64,000 nucleotides of DNA, taken from positions 248,001 through 312,000 of the forward strand of contig JAEYOW010000044.1 in the NCBI GenBank assembly GCA_023411375.1. Direction: 5' to 3'. Numbering within the stretch: the stretch's first letter is position 1; every line of letters starts with the position of its first letter. Origin of the DNA: Bacillota bacterium (GTDB lineage Bacteria > Bacillota > Clostridia > Christensenellales > Aristaeellaceae). Made by a program: the position numbers and the translations under genes. Below are positions 26,285 through 32,999 of the stretch, in pieces. The notes beneath the pieces were generated by a model, which worked only from the letters and a program-made list of their open reading frames with translations, made no database searches and was not told the DNA's origin.

Positions 26285-27235
26285 ATGAAGCGGATACTGG
26301 CATGGATGCTCTTTACGGCAATGTTACTGCCTGGAATGGCGGTGGGCGCGCAGAATGAATCGGGAGCGCCGGAGGTGGCGGCGCCGGCGTTTGTCTCCTA
26401 CAACTTCGAAACGGAAGTAGGCGGATTGCTGAGCCTGAAATTTAACATTACCCAAGAGGCTGGGGGACTGTTTGTCTTAGAGGATGGTTACCTGAGCGTA
26501 GGCTATGAGCAGGAGGATGATGTGATCAGCCCGTTCCCAGCTGGAAAACCGTTAACCTGCTTAAACAGCGATTTGAGCGTGCGCTGGGTGCTGGAGGACG
26601 AGCGCCTGGCCGGAGCGTGGTACACGGACCTGCTTGAGCTTCCCGACGCGCTGCTGCTGGGGAGCGAGCGTTCCCCGGCCGACGTGGGGCAGATCTATTC
26701 CCTTATGATGGTCGAAAAGGACACGGGAGCCGTCCGCTGGCAGATCGAAGGGAAGAAGCGTATGGGAGACGGGCTGCTGTATATCGGCCCGTGCCGGGCG
26801 GACGAAAACGGCAACATCCTGGTGGGCTCCAACGGCGACCTGCGCGGCAATCAGGATGGAGCGGGCACACTGTCGCTGCTTAATGCCGCCGATGGCTCGG
26901 TGCTGTGGACGAAGGAATATCAGACGGAATATGGTATGATCATGATTTCGGACATTTGCCCGCTGGGCGATGGATGGTTGATATCCGGCAGGCTCGGTGA
27001 ACGCGGAGAGGACGCGGTCATTCTATACGCCGGCCCGCAATGGGTGACACAGGGCTATTTTATCCTGCGGTCTGAGGCTGAGAGCTATCACTATGTCCCG
27101 CGGCGGCTGATACCGGCGTCCGAGGATGTGGTGTATCTGGGAGGCTGGGAGTGGGAGCTGAATGCCGAGGCGGGCAAGGAGGAGAATCCCACGCTGTATA
27201 TGATGCGCATTACGCAGGATGCTTTTATTGACTGA
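26285..27235 (+). CDS. Exported beta-propeller-like (PQQ/WD-like) protein, unknown function
   Basis: A 316-residue exported protein. A signal peptide (MKRILAWMLFTAMLLPGMAVGAQ) follows a GAGGAGGGG ribosome site. The mature part is built from repeated blade-like units of the form 'L-D-tag, VRWQIEGKK, LLxIGPCRADENGNILVGS', 'LLNAADGSVLWTKEYQ' and 'ICPLGDGWLISG', as in PQQ-binding-like or quinoprotein-type propellers used as surface scaffolds. No catalytic motif is seen. It is monocistronic, with its own terminator at 27303. Confidence 0.6.
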   Translation: MKRILAWMLFTAMLLPGMAVGAQNESGAPEVAAPAFVSYNFETEVGGLLSLKFNITQEAGGLFVLEDGYLSVGYEQEDDVISPFPAGKPLTCLNSDLSVRWVLEDERLAGAWYTDLLELPDALLLGSERSPADVGQIYSLMMVEKDTGAVRWQIEGKKRMGDGLLYIGPCRADENGNILVGSNGDLRGNQDGAGTLSLLNAADGSVLWTKEYQTEYGMIMISDICPLGDGWLISGRLGERGEDAVILYAGPQWVTQGYFILRSEAESYHYVPRRLIPASEDVVYLGGWEWELNAEAGKEENPTLYMMRITQDAFID

Positions 27236-27302
27236 CAATCCACAGAAAAGGTGAAAACGCGCCGCATGCTCACCTTTGTCCGCCGCTAATTTGACGGCCC
27301 TG

Positions 27303-27331
27303 AACGGAAGCCTCCCGCTTCCGTTTTTTTG
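27303..27331 (+). terminator. Rho-independent terminator after the propeller-like gene
   Basis: Perfect 9-bp stem AACGGAAGC (27303-27311) with GCTTCCGTT (27317-27325), five-base loop, then a run of T to 27331. Confidence 0.85.
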
Positions 27332-27332
27332 T

Positions 27333-27912
27333 ACGCCGCCAGTCCCGCAAGCGGCGGTTCAGCTGTTGGCACTTGACAGCACGTTTGATTGGATACAGGG
27401 GCGCTCAGCGATTCTGCCATACCTTCGGTCACTCACCTGTCCTCTGGCAGACATCCTCTTTCGAGCAACTGATTTCAACACGCCCTGTTCCTTTCATGCT
27501 GTATTACCGGCAACCGCCGGGTCCTTTCCTCCGTCTGCTTTCGCAGACTTCTCAGGTACTATGACCCAGACTGACTTCTGTGGACTCAGCCATGCCTTGC
27601 AACATGGGTTACATCTCGCGATGCGTTCCCCACAGACCTTCATACATAAGGTACAATAGCCTTCATTCCATGTAGCCGCCGCATTTACGTGACAGAGTTA
27701 GGATAGTATGGGACTTCGACTTGCGCGGCAGCTTTGTCCGCTCTGTCCCGCCTTGTATGCGATTTCTGTTCGTCGGCTCGGAACTTTGCCTGCGGCTTCC
27801 TTCAGATTCTACCTCGCGATAGACACCCTTGCCGTTCGGCTAACACTTCCTACTACCAAGCGAGTAGTGGACTTTCACCACCTAGCTTATTGCCCATGGC
27901 GGGCGTACAGCG
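27333..27912 (-). mobile_element. 5' fragment of a bacterial group II intron (reverse transcriptase missing)
   Basis: Read on the minus strand this stretch has the conserved 5' half of a Clostridia-type group II intron: GGTGGTGAAAGTCCAC, GTGTTAGCCGAAC, GAAGGAAGCCGCAGGC, GACGAACAGAAATCGCAT, then CTAACTCTGTCACGTAAATG and GCGGCTACATGGAATGAAGG, in the usual order. A short start of an intron-encoded reverse transcriptase follows (LKSVARKRMSARGQVSD), stopped after about 40 codons. The reverse transcriptase body, domain V and the intron 3' end are absent: the next feature on that side is the terminator at 27303. It is a dead relic. Confidence 0.7.
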
Positions 27913-28019
27913 AAAGCTGCGCCAGTCTGGCAGACTGACGCAGCGCTTTCTCGAATATATTTGGTATTTGTCAACATTCTGAAGTTATAACCTCGTCTTA
28001 GATATATCGTTTCGTTGTT

Positions 28020-28451
28020 TTATGCAGTAAGTTTTACTTCTCCTTTTCGTGTCGATTTGCATGAAATACAAAGATTATCGCCATCTGCCAAGGTAACAAT
28101 AAGACCATCTTGGGTAGACTTTGCTGAAATAGAGGTTGAGCTCATAGCCCCAGCGAGTGCGCCGATGCCAGAACCAGAAGCGCCAAAGCTCAGAACGCCA
28201 CCTACGAGTGCCGAACCGATGGCCTTTCCTCGTCTTTTGCTCTTTCCGCGAGGATCTATAAAGCGAAGCGAATGCTTGCCAGCGCTAATGGTAAAGGAAT
28301 AAGGTTCTTTCCTTGCAGCTAACACATGCGTTTCGCCATCCAGAATAAATTGAATCTTGCTTTTTTGAAAAATCCTTATCAATCCCAAAAGGCCGCCTGA
28401 TTTTACCCAGAGGTTTTCATTTTGAACCGTAATTGATACCTGTGCGCTCAT
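28020..28451 (-). CDS. Glycine-rich protein of unknown function
   Basis: A 143-residue protein with an AGGAGG ribosome site. Its first 70 residues are beta-rich (VSITVQNENLWVKSGG, KIQFILDGETHVL); residues about 75-108 form a small-residue hydrophobic stretch with glycine-zipper spacing (AIGSALVGGVLSFGASGSG), which could enter a membrane. The tail is beta-rich and basic. I do not recognise the family. It is the last of four minus-strand genes of an AT-rich cluster, with a 55-base gap from the preceding gene. Confidence 0.6.
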   Translation of the reverse strand: MSAQVSITVQNENLWVKSGGLLGLIRIFQKSKIQFILDGETHVLAARKEPYSFTISAGKHSLRFIDPRGKSKRRGKAIGSALVGGVLSFGASGSGIGALAGAMSSTSISAKSTQDGLIVTLADGDNLCISCKSTRKGEVKLTA

Positions 28452-28506
28452 GATAAAATCCTCCTATTTCTTGAAATGTGTCAGAATTTCTAGTCTCAAA
28501 AGCCGG

Positions 28507-29184
28507 TTATAACTTACCTTGAGCCGCTAGCTGCATTTTGGCTTGATAGATGTCGCTTTCCAGAAGTGCAAGTGCTTCTTTTAAACTGTCGGCTTGCTTA
28601 GATTGGATGTAGCTCCAAATTTCGCCGCCCCAATTCCAGTATTTCTCTGGGACGCCTCCATCCTTTATTAAATTTCTTAGCTGTTTTTCTACCGCCTCAA
28701 TCATGCTTTGAGCAATGATAAGACTCTTCTGATCCTCCACATAAGTAGCTTTACAAGCCTTTACTTCTTTGCAATATTCAAAGGTTGGCTCGATGCTTTT
28801 GAACAATCCTATCAAAAATAATGCAATACAAATGATGCCAAATGTAAAGGCAGTATTTAGGAGGATATTTCTGTGCAACATAAGAGAAGGGTTCATGATG
28901 CATGCAATTATACTATAACCGAGACATCCAAAAATGACGCACACTTGAAAAAGCGGATTCAGCAACTTCTCTTTCATGTAACCAACTGTGCTATTCGTTA
29001 TGAAAGCAATGCCTGCATGAGATTGTTCTGCTAAAGATATGCGTTCTTCAAGTTCCGCAACCTTTTCCGCCTGTTCTTCTTTGGCATAATGGCATAGCAT
29101 GCAGGAAACACGTAACGTTTGCAAAATCGGATCCTCACAACGAGGATCGCCATCATCAAAAGAAAACTCTTGGCTTTCTGTCAT
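28507..29184 (-). CDS. Two-helix membrane protein, paralogue of the next gene upstream
   Basis: A 225-residue protein. The ATG at 29184 (MTESQEFSF) is chosen because GGGGGAGAGAGG precedes it; an in-frame ATG at 29223 has no such site. Two membrane segments lie near residues 84-103 and 113-133, between an N-terminal and a C-terminal helical region likely to be cytoplasmic. The C-terminus has PEKYW...IWSYIQSKQADSLKEALALLE (about 185-215), a motif shared with the neighbouring 29207-30016 product and with zinc-ribbon membrane proteins of other Firmicutes as I recall them. Function unknown. Confidence 0.65.
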   Translation of the reverse strand: MTESQEFSFDDGDPRCEDPILQTLRVSCMLCHYAKEEQAEKVAELEERISLAEQSHAGIAFITNSTVGYMKEKLLNPLFQVCVIFGCLGYSIIACIMNPSLMLHRNILLNTAFTFGIICIALFLIGLFKSIEPTFEYCKEVKACKATYVEDQKSLIIAQSMIEAVEKQLRNLIKDGGVPEKYWNWGGEIWSYIQSKQADSLKEALALLESDIYQAKMQLAAQGKL

Positions 29185-29206
29185 GTCCAACCTCTCTCCC
29201 CCTGCT

Positions 29207-30016
29207 TTAGTTATTGCTATCATAAACAGCGGTGAGCATTAAGAGCGTATTGAGATCGTTATTCAGTTCTGCCTGAGCAACAGATGCTTCGATGGAATCA
29301 AGCTGATCGTTTAAAGCCTGAACTGTAGAAAGAAGCTCACGGTTCTGATCGGACAGACTTTTCATAGTATTCAACATTTCTGCACGTTGCCTTTCTTCAT
29401 GAAGTATATGCAATGCTTCCTTTAGATTGTCGGCACGTCCATCCTCAACGTAACTCCAAAGCAAGGGAGCTTCATCCCAATATTTTTCGGGAATTCCCTC
29501 TGGCATCTTGGAAAGAGCCCTCAACAAGGCCGTACATTTCGCAATGCTTGCCTGTGTGCCATCTCTTTCCCTCTTCCAAGCAGAAATGTTGCGCCCGTGC
29601 ATCTCCCTTTCTGTTTGATATGCGATAAGCGCGCATCCGGCTTCAATTTTAGCATTGCTTAAATCGCGCTTCTTTACGATAACAATAATTGTGATCATTA
29701 TGCCGATACACAAGATAAACAGTATAGGAGTCCACCCAAGTACATTGCTCAGCATGCCCATTGCTACAATGGTTCCTAGAATCAATGGGCCATAGAAGCC
29801 TGAATCGCGAACAGCACGATTTCGTTCCACCTGATCAGAGAAATACTCATCATCTGAAATAAATCGACGGTTGATCTTTTGGTTTTGCTTTGCAAGCTGC
29901 TCAATCAGCGCTTCCTTTAGAATCACAATCTTCGCCGCAACTTGAAAACCGTTTAAGTCTTTGCCTTCATCAACATCAAGCCATGTCATCAGATCAGCTT
30001 CCATATATCTCACCAC
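29207..30016 (-). CDS. Two-helix membrane protein with coiled-coil tail, paralogue of 28507-29184
   Basis: A 269-residue protein. The GTG at 30016 overlaps the stop of the upstream gene (GTGA), suggesting coupled translation; ATG at 30007 is an alternative. Two adjacent membrane segments lie at about 77-95 and 98-114. Residues about 170-200 carry IPEKYW...LLWSYVEDGRADNLKEALHIL, matching the motif of the downstream paralogue, and residues 200-255 are a heptad-rich coiled coil (LSDQNRELLSTVQALNDQLDS). No known family is assigned. Tandem duplication within the operon is likely. Confidence 0.65.
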   Translation of the reverse strand: MVRYMEADLMTWLDVDEGKDLNGFQVAAKIVILKEALIEQLAKQNQKINRRFISDDEYFSDQVERNRAVRDSGFYGPLILGTIVAMGMLSNVLGWTPILFILCIGIMITIIVIVKKRDLSNAKIEAGCALIAYQTEREMHGRNISAWKRERDGTQASIAKCTALLRALSKMPEGIPEKYWDEAPLLWSYVEDGRADNLKEALHILHEERQRAEMLNTMKSLSDQNRELLSTVQALNDQLDSIEASVAQAELNNDLNTLLMLTAVYDSNN

Positions 30017-30369
30017 ACCTCTGTTCCATCGGAATATGTAAGCGTCCCAAGCAAAACTCCTATGAGATCGCCAAAGTACATTTTGAATAGCTTAGCGATA
30101 GCAACAGGCAAGCCAATAATGCTTATAGACCAAAGGACAACGCGTCCGTATTCATGAAGCCGCTCACGATATTTATCATCATCGCCAAGATACTTCCACA
30201 AAAACAGCCCCATGCCAACCCATGCAACAAACAATGCTCCTGCACGAGATTTGCTTGGAAATTTTCTTGTAACAACTCTGGCTTCTTGGGTCGATGCCTG
30301 TTTTCTTCCGCAGATCGGGCACGCGGTTGATCCATATGGAATTTCCGATAAGCATTGGATGCATTTCAT
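30010..30369 (-). CDS. Zinc-ribbon membrane protein
   Basis: A 119-residue protein, first gene of the minus-strand AT-rich operon. Four cysteines at residues 3, 6, 17 and 20 (MKCIQC...CPICGRKQ) form a zinc ribbon at the extreme N-terminus, followed by two membrane segments (about 38-57 and 78-112). The ATG at 30369 is set by AAGGAAAGGAAG just upstream; a longer frame to 30402 lacks it and would push the ribbon inward. It overlaps the next gene by 7 bases. Such short zinc-ribbon membrane proteins are common in Firmicutes but unassigned. Confidence 0.7.
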   Translation of the reverse strand: MKCIQCLSEIPYGSTACPICGRKQASTQEARVVTRKFPSKSRAGALFVAWVGMGLFLWKYLGDDDKYRERLHEYGRVVLWSISIIGLPVAIAKLFKMYFGDLIGVLLGTLTYSDGTEVW

Positions 30370-30407
30370 TATTATTCTTCCTTTCCTTATGAGTTTTCTC
30401 AATCAGA

Positions 30408-30436
30408 ATTATATTACAAATGTTGGTTGTAGTCAA
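30408..30436 (-). promoter_or_regulatory. Promoter of the zinc-ribbon operon
   Basis: On the minus strand: TTGACT (plus 30431-30436), 17-base spacer, perfect TATAAT (plus 30408-30413), about 40 bases before the start codon. Confidence 0.65.
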
Positions 30437-30483
30437 TACTATTAATGAGAGATTTAAAAAAACGAAAATAGCACTATTATAAT
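30437..30483. promoter_or_regulatory. Candidate operator region between XRE gene and zinc-ribbon operon
   Basis: The palindrome AATAG-CA-CTATT is at 30467-30478, and its half ACTATTA recurs at 30438-30444 beside the -35 box of the minus-strand promoter. A TATAAT for the plus-strand gene is at 30478-30483. The XRE protein encoded 18 bases downstream is the natural candidate to bind both sites. Confidence 0.4.
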
Positions 30484-30500
30484 AATGGGTGATAAAAGTA

Positions 30501-30827
30501 ATGCTGACAAATTTGAAGAAACTGCGAAAAGAATACAACATTTCCCAGCAGGAGCTGGCTGAAATTTTGGACATTAGCCAACAATCCATCAATAAATATG
30601 AAACCCGTAATGTTCAACCGGATATAGAAATTTTAAAGAAGATGGCAGATTATTTTCATACGACCATTGACTATATTGTGGGAAGGGAAGAACAACTAAA
30701 AGTAGTTGTAGGAGGGCAAAAAATACAATTATCAATTGAGGAAATCGCATTATTGGCGCAATATCGCAATTTAGATATAGAACAGAGAGAATGTCTACGG
30801 TTACTTTTACGGACATGGGAAAAATAG
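30501..30827 (+). CDS. XRE-family transcriptional regulator
   Basis: A 108-residue DNA-binding protein with an N-terminal helix-turn-helix of the Cro/C1 type (LRKEYNISQQELAEILDISQ, residues about 6-30, then SINKYETRNVQPDIEILKKM) followed by the usual DYIVGRE linker and a short C-terminal tail. Start taken as ATG 30501 with GGGTGAT before it; GTG 30489 would leave almost no leader after the likely -10 box. It is divergent from the zinc-ribbon operon and probably represses it and itself. Confidence 0.85.
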   Translation: MLTNLKKLRKEYNISQQELAEILDISQQSINKYETRNVQPDIEILKKMADYFHTTIDYIVGREEQLKVVVGGQKIQLSIEEIALLAQYRNLDIEQRECLRLLLRTWEK

Positions 30828-31060
30828 CTTCAAACGTGATTCATGCTCTCTTAGTAATTATTATAGCTGGCTTTCTATTCGCTATTGGTTACGCTGCTTG
30901 TAACCTTTTTTGCTATGAAAACCTAAGGAACCGCTGATTAAAACGGTTCTAGGTTACTTTGAGTAAACACGGTAAGGCCAAAGAACATCCTAAACCCCCA
31001 AAAAACACGAAAACGCCCGGTTACTCCTGCTTTTCTCCTCCCCAAGGGCAGACGTCTCCC
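30828..31060. other. Non-coding stretch after the XRE gene
   Basis: Holds a short hairpin (GAACCG at 30929-30934 with CGGTTC at 30945-30950) without a T tail and otherwise nothing recognisable. It leads into the IS relic that begins at 31064. Confidence 0.4.
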
Positions 31061-31063
31061 TTG

Positions 31064-31270
31064 TCAGTCCCAATCGACTGCCAGTCTGCGCCCTGCCTTC
31101 GCTAACGAGTATAAATTGCTGCTGGCAAACAAAACAAGCAAGCGGTTCAGGTTTTTCGCAAGCCCACGATAGACTGTCTTACGAAAGCCACATTGCACTT
31201 TGACGAAATGGAATGGATGCTCGACCTTGCTGTGACCGCCAGTCATTCTTGACTTGAACCGCGCTTGCCA
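31064..31270 (-). pseudogene. IS5-family transposase C-terminal relic
   Basis: About 65 codons on the minus strand match the conserved end of IS5-type transposases: KSRMTGGHSKVEHPFHFVK, then CGFRKTVYRGLAKN, then NRLLVLFASSNLY. The catalytic glutamate region is included (KVEHPF), but everything upstream of it is gone; the open frame that continues to 31522 is unrelated sequence. No terminal inverted repeats were found. It separates the AT-rich cluster from mgtE. Confidence 0.75.
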
Positions 31271-31282
31271 AAGTGCTATACT
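31254..31282 (+). promoter_or_regulatory. Promoter of mgtE at the edge of the IS relic
   Basis: TTGAAC (31254-31259), 17-base spacer, TATACT (31277-31282) with extended TG at 31274. The -35 box is antisense to codons R-F-K of the transposase relic. Confidence 0.55.
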
Positions 31283-31288
31283 CATCTT

Positions 31289-31582
31289 AGCGTGGGTTCC
31301 GCGGGGCCTGCCGCTCAATGTGAAAGAAAAAGGAGGAAAGGCAAGTGGAAAGCTGCGAACGAAGTAGAGCGACAGAAGCTGGCGTGCCATGCGGTTGCGC
31401 TTGCCTTTCCGATAAATAACGGAAGCAGCCGAAACGGCCTGAGCCGTGCCATGGCAGCGCAAAACCGAAGTCGCCTGTAGGCGGCGGCTTCTTTTTGCGC
31501 GTGCCGCGTTTTTGTCGCGCACTTCCTCGCTGAACCAACCGTCTGGCGCTTTGCGGGGCGGAGAAGAACAGGAGGCGCGAAT
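31289..31582 (+). promoter_or_regulatory. Long structured 5' leader of mgtE with an internal terminator-like hairpin
   Basis: About 290 bases lie between the promoter and mgtE. The stretch is GC-rich with several inverted repeats and ends its first part in a hairpin GAAG-T-CGCC/GGCG-GCGG-CTTC at 31467-31491 followed directly by TTTTT (31492-31496). A terminator placed about 85 bases before a magnesium transporter gene suggests attenuation. The conserved core of the magnesium M-box was looked for and not found, so the ligand and class are open. Confidence 0.45.
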
Positions 31583-32938
31583 ATGAAAAACAATCGAAAC
31601 GACCGCTTTGACGAACTTTCGACATTGCTTGACAACCAGAAAATCGGAGCGCTGCGCGAGGCCCTGTCGCAGCTTAACGGGGTGGACGCCGCCGGGGTGC
31701 TGGAAAGGCTATCCCCTGAGCAGGCGGCGCTTGCGTTCCGAACGCTGCCAAAGGAGCTGGCGGCGGAGGCCTTTGCCAATCTGCCACCGGAGGCGCAGCA
31801 GGTGATCGTCACCGCCCTGACGGACAGGGAGCTGGCCGCCGTCGTTAGCGAGCTGTATGTGGACGACGTTGTGGATATGCTGGAGGAAATGCCCGCCAGC
31901 GCGGTCAAACGGGTGCTCAAAAACACGCGCCCGGAGACGCGCGGACTGATCAACCAGTTCCTGCGCTACCCGGACAATAGCGTCGGTAGCATCATGACGG
32001 CGGAGTTCATCGACCTGAAACGGGAAATGACCGTCAGCGAGGCAATCCGCCATATCCGCGACGTTGGGGAAAAAAGGGAGCTGATCTACACCTGCTACGT
32101 CGTTGACGACCAGCGCAAGCTGGAGGGCGTCGTCACCTTGAAGGAGCTTTTGCTGTCCCCCGACAGTAGGACGGTGGGGGAGCTGATGGAGGCGGGCGTG
32201 ATCTCGGCGCTGACGACCGACGACCGGGAGGAAGCGGCCAGACGGCTGCAGCGGTATGATTTTCTCGCTTTGCCGGTAACGGACCGGGAGGGGCGGCTGG
32301 TGGGTATCGTCACGGTGGACGACGTGATGGACGTAATGGAGGCGGAGGCCACGGAGGATTTCGAGCGCATGGCCGCCATGGCGCCCTCCGAAAAGCCCTA
32401 CCTGAAAACAGGGGCGTTCACGCTTGCGCGCAAGCGCATCCTATGGCTGCTTGTGCTGATGATTTCCGGCATGATCACCGGCGGCATTCTGGGGCGGTAC
32501 GAAGCCGCCTTTGCCGCGCTGCCGATGCTTGTCACCTTTATTCCGATGCTGACGGATACAGGCGGGAACGCCGGCAGCCAAAGCAGTACGTTGATCATCC
32601 GCGGCATGGCGGTGGGGGAAATACGCGCGCGAGACCTGCCGCGCGTATTGTGGAAGGAGCTCCGCGTCAGCCTAATCGTGGGCGTGGCGCTGAGCGCCGT
32701 TAACTACGCGCGGCTCCTTTTGACCTATCCGGGACAGGCGGGCATGGCGCTAACGGTTGCGCTTTCCATGCTCGCGACCGTGGTGATGGCCAAGACCATC
32801 GGCGGCATGCTGCCGATTCTGGCAAAGGCGCTTCACGCCGACCCGGCCATTATGGCCGCGCCGCTTATCACGACCATTGTGGACGCGCTTTCGCTACTGA
32901 TTTATTTCTCGCTTGCGCAAATGTTGCTGGGGATATAA
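31583..32938 (+). CDS. mgtE: Magnesium transporter MgtE
   Basis: Membrane magnesium channel, dimeric, gated by cytoplasmic magnesium. 451 residues: an N-terminal superhelical domain (about 1-130, with PEQAALAFRTLPKELAAEAF), paired CBS domains (about 135-260, including TCYVVDDQRKLEGVVTL and LPVTDREGRLVGIVTVDD), a plug helix, and five membrane helices (about 280-450). The pore-associated GNAGSQSSTLIIRGMA motif near 330-345 is conserved. AGGAGG precedes the ATG. Expression may depend on the leader described at 31289. Confidence 0.96.
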   Translation: MKNNRNDRFDELSTLLDNQKIGALREALSQLNGVDAAGVLERLSPEQAALAFRTLPKELAAEAFANLPPEAQQVIVTALTDRELAAVVSELYVDDVVDMLEEMPASAVKRVLKNTRPETRGLINQFLRYPDNSVGSIMTAEFIDLKREMTVSEAIRHIRDVGEKRELIYTCYVVDDQRKLEGVVTLKELLLSPDSRTVGELMEAGVISALTTDDREEAARRLQRYDFLALPVTDREGRLVGIVTVDDVMDVMEAEATEDFERMAAMAPSEKPYLKTGAFTLARKRILWLLVLMISGMITGGILGRYEAAFAALPMLVTFIPMLTDTGGNAGSQSSTLIIRGMAVGEIRARDLPRVLWKELRVSLIVGVALSAVNYARLLLTYPGQAGMALTVALSMLATVVMAKTIGGMLPILAKALHADPAIMAAPLITTIVDALSLLIYFSLAQMLLGI

Positions 32939-32965
32939 AAATAACCGCCGCAGGCAGATATAGGC

Positions 32966-32993
32966 GGGGGATGGGGCGAAGCCCCATCCCCCC
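32966..32993. terminator. Bidirectional terminator-like hairpin between mgtE and the convergent gene
   Basis: Perfect 12-bp stem GGGGGATGGGGC (32966-32977) with GCCCCATCCCCC, loop GAA. It stands between convergent genes; the plus-strand tail is AAGTGTTT, so the T run is poor. Confidence 0.55.
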
Positions 32994-32999
32994 AAGTGT

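Noticed and set aside
26071..26358. 95-codon frame after clpB
   Set aside because: Covers the clpB terminator and overlaps the signal peptide of the next gene in another frame; no ribosome site.
31064..31522. 152-codon minus-strand frame as an intact gene
   Set aside because: Only the last 65 codons match a transposase; the upstream part is unrelated and overlaps the mgtE leader.
31289..31582. Magnesium M-box riboswitch
   Set aside because: The expected conserved core elements were not found by eye, so only an unclassified leader is claimed.
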